This document shows positions 38,384 to 50,369 of a stretch of 64,000 nucleotides of DNA, one piece after another. The translations under genes were made by a program, and so were the position numbers. Within the stretch, counting starts at the first letter, position 1; every line of letters starts with the position of its first letter. Below the pieces are notes generated by a model. The model did not search any database. It was not told where the DNA came from and saw nothing but the letters and a program-made list of their open reading frames with translations. This stretch comes from Nageia nagi (lineage: Eukaryota; Pinophyta), in NCBI GenBank assembly GCA_050084985.1, contig JBITNC010000001.1, positions 107,074,001 through 107,138,000 on the forward strand, given 5' to 3'.

Positions 38384-38683
38384 GTGTTAGTGTTGACTTG
38401 GAGCATAGTACACTACTATGATAACATGTCCAAACATGGTAGTATTTGTAATAGATTTATCTACACTCAGTTTGGTGACATTCTCTACATCCATAACCAT
38501 CCACAGCCTCATGAAGGAGAGAGCACCTAAAGCATCACCATGGCAAAATGAATTTACAATCAAAGTAACATAATAGAAGCATAAAGAAATTTATTTGGAA
38601 ATAAAATGAGATATTATAGTTAGTTCCAATTTAGTAATGATGTTAGTATTTCTTAAGGATATGCAATTTTGGAGGGGCAACAT

Positions 38684-40142
38684 TATAATGTCACCAATTT
38701 ATAAAGTCCTACTCATTTTTGGTTTTAAGGAGATTACATCTTCTACAAGCTAGAAAATGATATTTTACCATTTGGATTAGAAAGAGGACCTTGTACCAAT
38801 TATTTTTATAGGTTACATGACTAGATTTTGTTAAGAAATGAAGGAGTTGTGGCATTTTAAATTTTGCATGTCCAACTAGTTTTCTAATATCACATGTGCA
38901 TGTGAATCTAGAATTCTCTTTCTAGGGTACCATTGGAAAGGTAACATCCTTCCTCTAAGGATGTGCAATTATTGTGTTATTAATATAGTTATGATTTATA
39001 TCTATTTAGGGGTAAATTAATATTCTAATGCAAATAATGATATAAGGTACTTATTAAATGTAAATGCAATATTAATCACCTAAATTTGGGATGTTGCATA
39101 TAAGGAGCCTTGATGGATGTAAATTATAATTTAATAGGTAGTAATTACTATTTACCTCCCCTTTTAGTTATTCAAGGTAGAACAACATGATTTCTATAGA
39201 ATAACACTTACTACAAAGTATTGGAGGACTCTCAAAACCCAATGTTGGCACTCCTCACCCTTGGATATGATTACTCCCATCTTGAGGTACCTCAATATTG
39301 TACATGGGATAAGTGAGCACATGAATCAAACCTAAATACCATTGGGTGAGACTACATCAATCCCATTGCATGATTATAAGATGAAGCTACCTATATAAGG
39401 AGTATTCCTAAAAGATAAATGTATGTATGTGATTAGAATTATTCTTCTTCTCTTGGTTAAGGTTGCACCTTTCCTGGATCCATGTTGATGAGATGAAGAG
39501 CTTGAAGTTTGATAGGAATTTAGGTTTATGCAATGCATTATTAAGGGTTAGAAAACCTAAATGATTATATATACCTATTCATAGGATGTTGGTATTCCCC
39601 TTGGATTATTAGAATACTACTAGTTGATCTCTGATATTTCACCACAATTGGTAGAGGAAGCCTTGGTATAAGCATTGCCACACTGTGGGTCCATTTCCTT
39701 AAAACATTAGTCTACTATAATTATATTCTTCAAATACAATTACTTTAACCATTACATTGTTATTTTGTTATCATTCAATGTTTTTGTCTTTTTATACTTA
39801 GATGTGGGATACTATGTGCATAATTGAGTTATTGGTATGAGATATGGTTCCATCCTTTCTATGTTAGATAGATTTACATGTTGTTGATATCTTGCTCATA
39901 TTTGTAGATGTTGAGAATATTTTATGTTCTTGAGCTATTGGTATTGAGATATTGGCATTATTTTAATATTTTGTATGAAATCAAATGTTTGAGGTGTGAT
40001 ATCTCATTCCTAAGGTAATTATGGTATATTTCCATATTTAATTTGTGCTTTGAATAAGTAGTCTCATCACTTTTAGATTTTATGATAATTTTTTGAGCAA
40101 GATTTTTTCAACTTTAGATGAGACCTAGTTCAGATTATTACA
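38684..40142 (+). mobile_element. 3' LTR of the inner element
   Basis: Starts TATAATGTCACCAATTTAT (TG changed to TA), after the purine-rich GGAGGGGCAACAT, and ends CAGATTATTACA. A promoter-like CCTATATAAGG lies near 39390-39400. It matches the left LTR with small indels. Confidence 0.85.
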
Positions 40143-40468
40143 TGTGGGCTCAAGTTCATTCTATTCTAACACTACCTTCTAGATCTTCCAACGAGATGGT
40201 AAGATCTCTTCAAAATCTTCTCCTCCAATCTCCTCCAATTATAACCTTACTAGAATAATTAGATCTAACATAGTAATTTCTCCCTAGTAGGATGAAGAGA
40301 TCTCCTTTAAACTTCTCCTCTATAATTCTTACCCAATAGAAGGGAAATATCTCAACTCTTTAAATCAACTTAAAATATTCTATGTGTGAAAAAAGGAATC
40401 AAGGGTCTTGATCCTCCATTCTTCAAACTCTCTTTGGCCCAACTTTTCCAAAAGGATGGCAAGATCAA

Positions 40469-40481
40469 GGATTTGATACCA
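40469..40481 (-). other. Primer-binding site of the outer element
   Basis: The minus strand reads TGGTATCAAATCC, near the initiator tRNA-Met type site, one base from the LTR end. The same primer type is used by the inner element. Confidence 0.75.
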
Positions 40482-40482
40482 C

Positions 40483-41839
40483 TATGATGATCCCAAATTG
40501 GTGGGTCATTCTCAAATTGGCCCTAAGAGAGGGATGTTTAGGTTTGTTATTCCATATGTAGCAAAAAAGGCTCAAAATTACATAAACACCCTAACACCTA
40601 TCTAATTATGGTTAAATTGTAGAAACAAACCATAAATGCTCATAAATACCCAATGTTGCACTTATTAAGAAAAACATGAATTTAACAATCAAATAATCAC
40701 TCCATATCCAATGTTTAAGCATAATGACCAAAATAATGTAATTGTATTGATAGACCAATTAGAGTAGCATAATTACAGAAATATATTTTTGGTGCCAAAG
40801 GCTCTTATACCAAGGTTGCCTCCAATAGGGTTATTTTGGATGGCTCTAGGGCCTCACTAATCATAATAGCTTAAGGCCTAGCCTAGGGATTACCTACTCC
40901 TTTATGATGGAACTAACAATGTTCGTCTCTAAAATGGCTAGAGTAAGATCAAGGCTAGCCTTCTATCACCCTGAGACCTAAAATGTAAACCTACACCTAC
41001 AAGTGGAAAAGATAGATTTCTCACACTCAATCTAATAAAAGGGGAATATAATCAATAATTCATCATATCTCATAATGTACAAGAGTTATCCTTTTATAGG
41101 TGAGCTAGTCCATATTCTAATCTTGCATTTATATGATGTAATAGTGGAGAGATGTTATCTATGTTCTTATGGTGACAATGTCTAAGATGGAGATCCTTGG
41201 GATAGATGTGATCACATCCAAGGATCTAAAAATGAGGTGTTGGGTTGATAGGGCTTCTAATAAATCTTGAAGTCCATGCCATTCATGCAAATAGCCAAAG
41301 AGGGTGACATGGAGCCTAATGATTCCCAATCCTCTAATGTGGAGGTTAATTATCCTTTAAATACCCAACTTTCAAGTTTAGGATTTGTCTAATGCCTTAA
41401 GATGTCAAATTCCTCTTTAGAAGTGCCACATTCAAGCTTGGGTATCCTTGAGATGCCTTACAATTAGTGCAATCACCTAGATGGATACTCTACATTGAAG
41501 AGGGGAGCATTAATGATGAGAGGACCACATAATGCTAATATTACATTGATCAAGGCTAGAAATATGCAACACCTCTTTTTGGAGACTAATATTGCATTTA
41601 TAAATATAAATACCTTGTTATCATTAATACATATTATCAACATAATTAGGCACTCAACTATACATGATGAATAAATAAAAAGAATCATCATTCCATAATT
41701 AGAGCATTTAACTAACTCTCTAAGTGGAACTTGCAATAATTGGTGTAAACCTACAAATATAGACAAAATCATACCTAAGCTAATATTTCCATTTATAAAA
41801 GATGAAATGGGAAAAATACCATAAAATAGATATATTATA
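40483..41839 (-). mobile_element. 5' LTR of the outer element
   Basis: Begins TATGATGATCCCAAATTGG and ends ATATATTATA on the plus strand; both ends carry transitions relative to the other LTR. A TATA-type box CTATAAAAGG lies on the minus strand at 41091-41100, where the partner LTR is altered. Confidence 0.85.
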
Positions 41840-41955
41840 GAGGACTGGATCAAATTTAGGATAGATTTATAATGATATTAAAATCACCTAAATTAATACT
41901 CAAGGTCCTCCAAATCTATATCCCTAGATCACAAAGAAGCATGATGCAAACAATG

Positions 41956-43849
41956 TGTATTATTTTTTCATAATCACACTCTAAAGATAGGGTAACATTT
42001 TGACATTCTTTATTCTTTCATTCCTTTCAAATAATCATTCATAATTCCCATTTCCTTCTCCCATTTCATGACTTTGTAAATATTGAAAGTGATCTTTGTT
42101 CTTTATACTTAGTTAATTTTATCAAATTTTGCTTAGCCTTGATAAAGTCTAAGTGCTACCAATAATCTGGGTCCTATCAATGTAAATAGGTATTAAACAA
42201 TTTTGGTAACTTAACCACTATATTGTTTAAAAATGGGCATTGTCATGTAAATAACTCCTAAAGGTTGGTCATAGTTCAATTGGGTATATTCAAGTAATTG
42301 TACATAGGTTGAAGGTCATAAGGCACTATAAATATGTCTAATTCATGTACGAGAAGTTTTGTAATATGTCTAAGAAATACCATAGCATGTAATGGAAGTA
42401 AATGTCTAAATCTAATTCATGTACTATCAAAATCTAAGTATTTCTAGGAAATATTGTAAATATGAGTTTCTATTGAGTCAAAATCAGTTTAAGTTACTAG
42501 CAGGTAATACTATAAAGCCTATGGATTTCTAGAGAAAAAGTTCTACCATGTGCCAAAAATAAGCAAGAGATATTGTAAGAAGTGCATCCTCTATTACCTA
42601 CCAATTTGGAGTGATGATATCATACCTCTTGTTTTAAAATAATGAGTGCTAAGATAATCCTCAATAGGTCCTACATAAAGAATATTTAGCGGTAGATATT
42701 TTAGAATACTAGCAAATAGAACTTGCTAATTTTGAATGATGATGTTAGATATTTTACCAAAAATTGATGAGTGTTAAAGAAAATCTCTGCCATCACTCAA
42801 TCCCACCAAAAGAAAGCAAAACCCATAATACTAAAAAAGGAATAATGAGTTATGGAAAATACTTGAGTCCACTTAATCATAAGTGTTTGACCCCCAAGGC
42901 TCTATAAATGTGTCGACCACAACTCATTTCCACATGACAGTTGTAGTTCTTCCTTAGATTTTAATGATACCTTCTTCATTTCCCTCACTATTCCATACAA
43001 CCTAAAGCTATAGTAATGATCATAAATGGTTGCAAAAAGTTAAATGTCTATTGATAGAACATAGAGACAAATTGTACCAATCAAGCCCATGGACCATGCC
43101 TTCATAATCAGCTATAATTGTAATAGGATGTAGTCAATGAGAGATTAGAGGGATTGTAGCTAGGAAGTATAGTAGTTTAGAGATATTAAACTCTCAGACC
43201 TTGGCACTAATTGTACTTAGTCACTATATAATATAGCATAGTTGTGATTATAATTTATACATTTGTAAATAGTTTCTTATATTATTCTTAGTCAATAGAG
43301 TAATTAAGAGAAATAATAATGGATAACCACCCAATGGTAGATGTAAATATATAAATAATGGACTATTATAGGTCCAAATGGTAAAATATTATAACAAATT
43401 TACCTAGTTTATGAGATGTTTTATGTGTAAGAATACAATATGATGATGATTTACCCTTCATAATTTGTGGCTATTCATTATGTTTTGGTAAATGTTATAC
43501 ATGAAGTATTATTTTTAGCTATGGTTGTGTATTGTGATTATGAAACCCCAATAGTAAGATAATTTGCTATTCATAATATTAGCTATGGATTGTTGCCTAT
43601 GTAGTAATGCTTGAGCTAGTTAGTTTTAGTTTACTTTCCTTATCTTGCTCATTTGTCTCTTTCCTATTACTCTTTTCTTTTATCTCTTTCCAATAGATAA
43701 GAACCAACCTATAATATGAATATTGAGTAGAAAATACCAACAAGCACACTCTCCCACCACCTTCTGCTCTTTCAAGGATCCTACTATTGCAAGCAATGGA
43801 GAACATGACTAGACCAAACCCTTGAGGTTACATTATACCAATCAATAGT
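41956..43849 (+). mobile_element. 5' LTR of the 13-kb gypsy element
   Basis: Matches the sequence at 54194-55215 from AATCACACTCTAAAGATA to ATCAATAGT. It holds about 890 bases (42343-43233) absent from the other LTR. The extra part includes a promoter-like CTATAAATG at about 42902. Confidence 0.8.
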
Positions 43850-44079
43850 AGAAAAGTCCATTTTTGCAATGCTTGATGGGACATGAACTAAATTCAAATT
43901 TTAGTGGATGTCAAGAGGCTAGATAGATATTTCTAGTAAGATATTACTTATTTATTTGAAATATTATAAGTTTTTTTTTACCTTATTAGAGACTTTGCTA
44001 TCAAACAGTCAATAGTTTGAACCCTAGCAACTGCAGAATGTAGACTTACTAGAAGTAGTGCTAAAAATTCCTTAAGATA

Positions 44080-45170
44080 GCCTAGATTTCAAGAGCTAAT
44101 AGTTCCTAATAGGATTATTAAAAGAAACATTTCTAAAACCTTATCTCCCCAAATTCCCTTTAGAGTTATTCCATTATCAACCATATTTGAATCTACCCCA
44201 CAAAATCCTCCACCTAATACTAGTGGTCCAAACATAGCCCAAGATGCTCCTACTAATTTTCTTTCTTGGAATAATGACCATCCCTTGGTTTTCCCTGCTA
44301 ATTTCTTAACTATTTCCTAAGAAACTTTTGAGTTATTTCCTAAATATTATGGGTCTAGTAAGACTCTATAGGAACATTATCAATATGTCTCTCTTTTGGT
44401 CTCAAGTTTTGATATTACTAATGAAACTATTATGACCAGATTATTGTCATATTATTTTGAAGGAAAAGCAACTAAATGGTTTAGAACTCTCACTCCCCAA
44501 TCAATAAATACATAGGGAGAGTTATGTCAAGCCTTGATCAAAGTATTTGCTAGTAATGGTGATGATATTACCTTTTTGAGCCTTATAGCATGTATCAAAA
44601 GGCACCATCATGAGTCTATTGATTATTTCAACATAAGATTTGAGAAAATATGGAAATCTATTCTAGTAAGGATTAGATCAAGAAATGCACAAGCCTTGGT
44701 ATACTATAGTAAATATTTCATCCTTAATCTCAATATGCTTATTTTGATGTATGGAGATACTTTTCCTAAAGCCTACTAGATAGCTAAAACTTTTGAACAT
44801 ACCTTGGTATCTTTTGGAAAGATGCAGCTAAGATCTATCATGCCTTTGTTTCCTCATCTTGGAGTATTAGCCTTACCACCTCCTCCTCCTAAGCCCATAA
44901 TACAAAATCAAGTACCAGCATTACATGCCTTTGCATCTATAAGTACAACTATTGATTTTAAACAAGAGAGGCAAAATCAATTCTTCAACTATAAAAGATA
45001 TGATAACCAATATCAACCAAGATTTTAGCCTAGGAATAATCAAATAGAATAGCCTATTATTCCTAAAGCAATTGATAAAATAGTTATGTCTAGTGCTACA
45101 AAGAGTGATGATACGGGCATTACAAATGGTGTCCTTCATGTTCATATACTCATTTCCTAGACTCCTATAT
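44080..45170 (+). pseudogene. Gag of the 13-kb gypsy element
   Basis: The gag core near 44230-44770 reads FELFPKYYGSS, LLSYYFEGKATKWFRTLTPQ and ESIDYFNIRFEKIW. A Pro-rich stretch near 44875 (LALPPPPPKPIIQNQ) follows, then a basic, Gln/Asn-rich end. Open frames at 44534-44779 and 44804-45028 are pieces of it. Stops are mostly TAG. No intact zinc knuckle is clear. Confidence 0.75.
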
Positions 45171-45658
45171 GGTGTATCAACATCAAAACTTATGCTTACA
45201 TTCCAATCAAATGGTATAACCTACATCAAATCTTGCTACAAACATTACCATTGTTAATTTTTAGCTTTTGGGTTATGTTGGAGAATAAGCTAATTGCATT
45301 CAAACCAAAGCCTCTTCTTTAGTGATTCCATAATAAGTGTAAGTCACTTACCAAAATCAATAAATCATTTCATCTTAGCCAAATCCAAAAAAGAGCTAAG
45401 GCTATTATGCTCCAACCATTGAATTAAGAGAATCAACTTCTTGGATATTTGGGTTATATTTATTAGGACCTAGGTAATACTACATCTACAATGGGAAATC
45501 CCACTGCAACCAAAAAAGAAGTCTCAAAAAAAGAAAGGTCTCATCTATTAATATATCCTTTCATCACTAATATTCACAAGAAAAAGGTAACTTAGTATTT
45601 CATATCATATCAACCTATTGAAACAAGTAAGTTTTCCCCTTATGCTCCATACAACATT

Positions 45659-46200
45659 ATGGAAGAATTGAAGAAAATACCTTCTAAAATGTCAATGTTT
45701 AATGCATTGAGGATTCTAGGTCAAATTAACCTTTTTCAAGAATCTTTGAAGCTTAAAAATAATAAGAAAAAGGTAAATAAGGGTAATGCTATTTTTGCAA
45801 TATATAATGATGTCCCTATAGATCCTATAGGAATAATAAGACCCCCACCTTTCTACCTATCCCTTATACTAGAAGGTTGGGTAGTTAATAATTTTATGAT
45901 AGACATTGAAGCTACTATTACTATCATTCCCAAAGTTATTGCAAATGAAATGAAACTATACATTACTTGATTCATAGATGGAGTCATACAGTTAGATTCT
46001 TCCTTAGTAGATGTTGTTGGTAGTATTAAAGGACTTTCAATAACTTTAAATGCATTCCCTAATATCTATTTCATTCAAGATATTATTGTTATTGATCTTC
46101 CACCTTTATTTATAATCTATTTGTCTAGAGAGTTTACTTTCAAATTGGGAGGGTATCTAGCTTTATGTTATACACATCTTCTACTTCCCTTCCAAAAAAA
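45659..46200 (+). pseudogene. Aspartic protease of the 13-kb gypsy element
   Basis: The open frame 45659-45970 contains PPFYLSLILEGWVVNNFMID and IEATITIIPKVIANEM, with the D-S-G-A-T loop worn to DIEAT. FPNIYFIQDIIVIDLPPLF follows near 46055-46112. It matches the minus-strand copy at 24041-24650. Confidence 0.7.
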
Positions 46201-46419
46201 ATAAGTAAAGATTCTAAATGAAGGTACCTAAAGTGTTCATCTTAAGAATATCATAGAACAAAATTATTTGAATGGACCTAAACTAGTAGAAGTGTTTGAA
46301 AGGGATACACTCAAACAAACATTATTAACCATAGAAATTATTTCAACAAATGACCTCAATTACCAAGTCATTGACATTGAATCTCAATCATAGTTGAAAA
46401 CTAGCATGAAATATAGATA

Positions 46420-46790
46420 ATTTACTTTTATGGAGCTAGATGTAAACATAGATATGGGGTTGGTGTTGTCTTTAAATCACTAAAAGGACACATGAGAATA
46501 TTTTCATTTAGATTCACATGGATTTGCACAAATAATTCTATTGAATATGAAGCCCTTTATTTAGGGTTATCCAAAGCTATTAGCATGGGCATTAGATGCT
46601 TAGTAGTACATGATGATTCTAAACTAGTCATAACACAAGTTAGTAACCATATGAATGCAAAACATCACTATTTAAAGACCTATAAAAATAGGGTATAGGA
46701 CTTACTAGAGTCATTCCTAGCAATTAATTTTATCTCTATTCCTAGAAGATACAATTAAGTTGCTGATGTACTTACTAATAAGGGGCACAT
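46420..46790 (+). pseudogene. Archaeal-type RNase H located before RT (plus-strand copy)
   Basis: Reads FYGARCKHRYGVGVVFKSLK, FSFRFTWICTNNSIEYEALY, LVVHDDSKLVITQVSNHM and, at the end, RRYN*VADVLTNKG. The first Asp (FDG of the family) is Tyr here (codon 46429-46431); Glu (EYEAL) and the Asp of the V-H-D-D-S segment are present. It lies between protease and RT, more than 1 kb before the YLDD box, and well before the classical RNase H at 48130. The same order occurs at 22250-24650 on the other strand. Confidence 0.8.
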
Positions 46791-46879
46791 TATAACTTGA
46801 TCATTTTAGAAGAGAAATATTTGGAGTCAAAATCTAATGTAGGCCATTAGTACCTGATAATGCAAAACTTCTAGAAGGT

Positions 46880-47900
46880 ATTTGACTCCAATGAGCACAT
46901 CATGAATTTCTTGTTAAATGAAATAGTTGCAGATACCTTTGGCATTGAAGAACTACCTGATTGTTTCCAAGAGTTAGATGTGATACAACTCAAAAATAAT
47001 GTTATACCAAAATATTTACTCTCTTTTGAAAGGTTGTTCAATTATAAAGATGTTCAAAAGGTCAAAATTTTAGCTATTCAAAAGGAGGGTAATATCAAGC
47101 TTGAAATAGAACCTAGAAAATATATAAAGGTTGGATCAGAGTATTTTGAAGAAGAGAAAATAATCATTTTTCAAATTTATCATTAGTTCTCAAAGGTAAT
47201 TTCCTAGACTTATGATGATCTAAAAACATATGATAAAAAAGTGATTTAGAATACCATTGAGCTTGAGCTAGAAGCAGAACCATATAGATAAAAATTAGAG
47301 ATTGTTCAACCTAAAAATAGAAGAATCCATGAAGTAAGAATTAATTAAACTGCTAGATTCAAAAATTATCTATCCTATTAAGCATTCTTCTTGGGTTGAT
47401 AATCTTGTCCCAGTAATAAAAAAGACTAGAGAAATTAGGTTGTGTGTATACTTTAGAAATCTAAATAAAGTATCTCTCAAGCATAACTATCTCCTTCCTT
47501 CCATGGACCAAATCCTACATACAGTAGCTAGAGCATGTTGTTTTTCTATGATTGATGGCAACTCTGGGTTCAACCAATTTTGAGAATCAATTCAAAACTA
47601 GATTCATAAATAAATGGGGGACATTTGTATTTCAAAGAATTCCTTTTGATCTCTCAAATGTTGGGGCTACCTTTCAAAGAGCCATAGACCACACCTTTGG
47701 ATATCTAATAAATAATATTATTCTTATCTACCTAGATGATATTAGTATGTTTTCCAAAAGTAGATATGATCATTTGCATAATATTATGGAATTTTATGAA
47801 AAATATATAGAATTTAAGATTTTAATTAATCCCAAAAAGTTTATTTTTATAGTTAACTAAGAAAAACTGCTTGGTCATATTATCTCAAAAAAAGTATTGG
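46880..47900 (+). pseudogene. Pre-RT segment and reverse transcriptase of the 13-kb element
   Basis: The open frame 46902-47186 reads FGIEELPDCFQELDVIQLKN, then KLEIEPRKYIKVGSEYFEEE. RT begins near 47330 with ELIKLLDSKIIYPIKHSSWV, then IRLCVYFRNLNKVSLKHNYL. After a frame change the frame 47552-47860 has FVFQRIPFDLSNVGATFQRA and the catalytic box IYLDDISMFSK (YLDD codons 47729-47740). The two Asp of the active site are intact, though the gene is broken. Confidence 0.82.
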
Positions 47901-48560
47901 CAATTGATCCAGCTAGAGTGAAAGCTATTAAAGCATTTCCTTTATATTCAAATAAGAATGCCCTGCAATCCTTCCTTATTCAAATTAATTTTATTAGGAA
48001 ATTCATTAATGATTTTTCATAAATAGTTTCTCCAATCACAACACTATTAAATAAAGATGTTATATTCTCTTAGTCAAAGGAAGTAAAGAAATATTTTTAG
48101 GACATTAAAAAGGCCATAATAGAAGCTTCCATTTCGAACAACCTTAATTTTTCAAAATATTTTATTATGTATGCATATGGGGTAGAGAAAAGTGTTGCTA
48201 CTATTCTAGCACAAAAGGATGACCAAAAGGAAGAATATCTCATTGCCTTTCATAGCTAAACACTGCATGATCAACAAAGAAGGTATTCATTTATTGAAAA
48301 GAAAGTGTTTTCCATAATGAAAGGACTTAATAAGTTTAAGCATTATGTGTCCCATAATAAGATTCTTGTATTTACTATTCACCCTAATGTAAGAAATTAT
48401 GTCATTTAAGGAGAATTGGGTGAAGGAAAAGCTAGTTGGATTACAAAAATAATGGAATATGATATAGAAATTAAGCCAACCAAGCTTATTAGAGGTAGGT
48501 ATCTTTGCAAAACTATGGTAAGAGATTCACACATGATTGCTATCATAGAGCATGAAGAAC
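47901..48560 (+). pseudogene. RT thumb and classical RNase H of the 13-kb element
   Basis: The connection reads LLGHIISKKVLAIDPARVKA, then FLIQINFIRKFINDFS. RNase H near 48150-48420 has KYFIMYAYGVEKSVATILAQ, EEYLIAFHS and FSIMKGLNKFKHYVS, ending MEYDIEIKPTKLIRG near 48450-48495. The Asp of T-D-A-S is lost. This is the ordinary Ty3 RNase H in its ordinary place. Confidence 0.78.
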
Positions 48561-48599
48561 ATCTTAATCAAGAAAGTGATTGGATAAAATAGTTTATTT

Positions 48600-49853
48600 T
48601 TGTTTTAGAACCAGTAAATATCCTGAATCCTTTGATAGATTTCAAAGAAGGAGATTTAGATTGCAAGCATTGAAGTTTATGATGATAAATGATCATCTTT
48701 ATAAGAAAATTTTTGATCAAACCATATTAAGATGTTTAACTCATAATGAAGCCTAGAGAATTTTGCATGAATGTTATTTTGGATTCTCTAGAGGACACTA
48801 TAGTGGCCCAACTACTATAGCAAAAATATTGCAAGCTAAGTACTATTATCCTACCATATTTTAGGATTCAATCAACATAGCCTAGGAATATGATAAATGT
48901 AGTAGGTATGTGGAAAAAAGAATACAATATGATAAATGCCTCTTAAGCCTATGGTTGTTGAGGAGCCTTTCCAACAATGGGCTCTTAACTTCATTGGGGT
49001 TATAAATCCAAATTCCTCAGTGGGCAATACTTTTATTTTGAATACAATAGATTATTTCATAAGATAGACAAAAGCCATGCCATGTAAGAATGTAGATCAG
49101 GATGCCATGATAGATATGGTCAAAAGAATAATTACTCACTTTGTTATCCCACAAACTATTGTATCAAAAAATGGTCTTGCATTCATTAGAACTAATTTGT
49201 CAAACTTTATTATTGAGTATGGGATCTACTAGTTATTCTCTTCAAATTACTACCTGTAAGGGAATGGGTTAGCATAATCAATAAATAAGAACCTAATCTA
49301 AATTATTAAAATGATAATTGAAGGGAATCCTAGACAATGGCATACATAATTAGACTATGCATTATGGTTAAATAGAATTAGTATCAAATCAACTATCAAA
49401 ATATCCCCTTATGCATTAGTGTATGGTAGAATACCAATATTACCAATTCATCTTGAGTTACCTATATTAAAAATATTGCAAGGGCTAGAAGATTATGATT
49501 TTGATCCATTACAAGTGAGATTCAATTAGCTCATGAAACTAGAAGAAGATAGAAATAGAGTATATGATTCTTTTAAGGATTAATAATAGATAGTTAAGAA
49601 ATGGTTTGACAAAAAAAGTCTTCTCAAGTTAAGTTTGAAATAGGAGACATTATCCTCAAATGGGATGAGGAAAGAGAGAAACCTAAGAAACATAAAAATT
49701 TTGACTCCTTATGGAGTAGGCCTTATATCATCACTCAAGAAATGTAGAATAATACATTTAAACTTCAAGATATCATCAAATCTCAGGACCTACCTATCCT
49801 AGTGAATAGGACCTATTTGAAATGTTACTAGGTGAATGGTGATTACATATAAA
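48600..49853 (+). pseudogene. Integrase of the 13-kb element
   Basis: The zinc-binding region near 48730-48910 reads THNEA*RILHECYFGFSRGH, then AKILQAKYYYPTIF and YDKCSRY. The core near 48940-49300 has QQWALNFIGVINPNSSVGNT, the D-N-G place read as SKNGLAF, and ISPYALVYGRIP at about 49398. The C-terminal part has FEIGDIILKWDEEREKPKKH and FDSLWSRPYIITQE. Two or three frame changes occur. The frame ends at about 49853. Confidence 0.78.
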
Positions 49854-50369
49854 CCACCAATGATTGTACAATGTAAATATTATTATCTTTCTAAAAAAAA
49901 TATTATTGTCTTTATTTTAATGCTTATACATTCTAATTTAGGTAGGATTCACTTCTCAAGGAGATAAGTAGTCATTAATATTAGCATTAACTAAGCATGG
50001 TGTGGAACTGGGCATGTATAACATAAACTATTCAATCAAAAGGATAATATTTAAGAGGGTAATCTCCTTGAAAAACCCACTATCCATGCCCTATCTCCCA
50101 ATTTAAATTTGGCATGCTTAAAATCAATGTATTCTTGCCTATCATCCATGACATTGTACTTCATGCATACTCCAACATTTCTTGGTCATTAATTACCATT
50201 AATAGACCTCATCATAAACCTTAGGTAAATAAAACATACTCCCCAACCCTTCATTTCTTCACTTAGAAAAATTCAAAGCATAAGTTTCTAAGAGAACCAA
50301 AGAGGAGAACCTATATAGTAGATAGCGTGAAGAGAAGGAGAGTTTTAGAGTTTAATCTTGTAAGGTTTC

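Larger units (their letters stand above)
34037..40142 (+). mobile_element. Inner nested LTR retrotransposon with a coiled-coil frame and no pol
   Basis: LTRs at 34037-35424 and 38684-40142, with a PBS after the left one, set the plus orientation. The flanks read TATGA (34032-34036) and TGTGG (40143-40147), which differ by two G/A changes and are probably the same target-site copy. The internal 3.2 kb holds one long coiled-coil frame and no RT or integrase. It splits the gag side of the outer element. Confidence 0.85.
30434..41839 (-). mobile_element. Outer LTR retrotransposon (gag-protease only), split by a nested insertion
   Basis: Two similar LTRs (30434-31736 and 40483-41839) flank the element. 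GAGGA occurs just outside both (30429-30433 and 41840-41844) and is the target-site copy. The PBS at the right and polypurine tract at the left set the minus orientation. After removing the inner element, about 2.6 kb of internal DNA remains, holding gag-protease traces but no RT, RNase H or integrase. It is therefore a non-autonomous element. Confidence 0.88.

Noticed and set aside
41473-41853. 126-codon hydrophobic minus-strand frame
   Set aside because: It lies inside the LTR of the outer element, crosses its end, and its partner LTR is not open.
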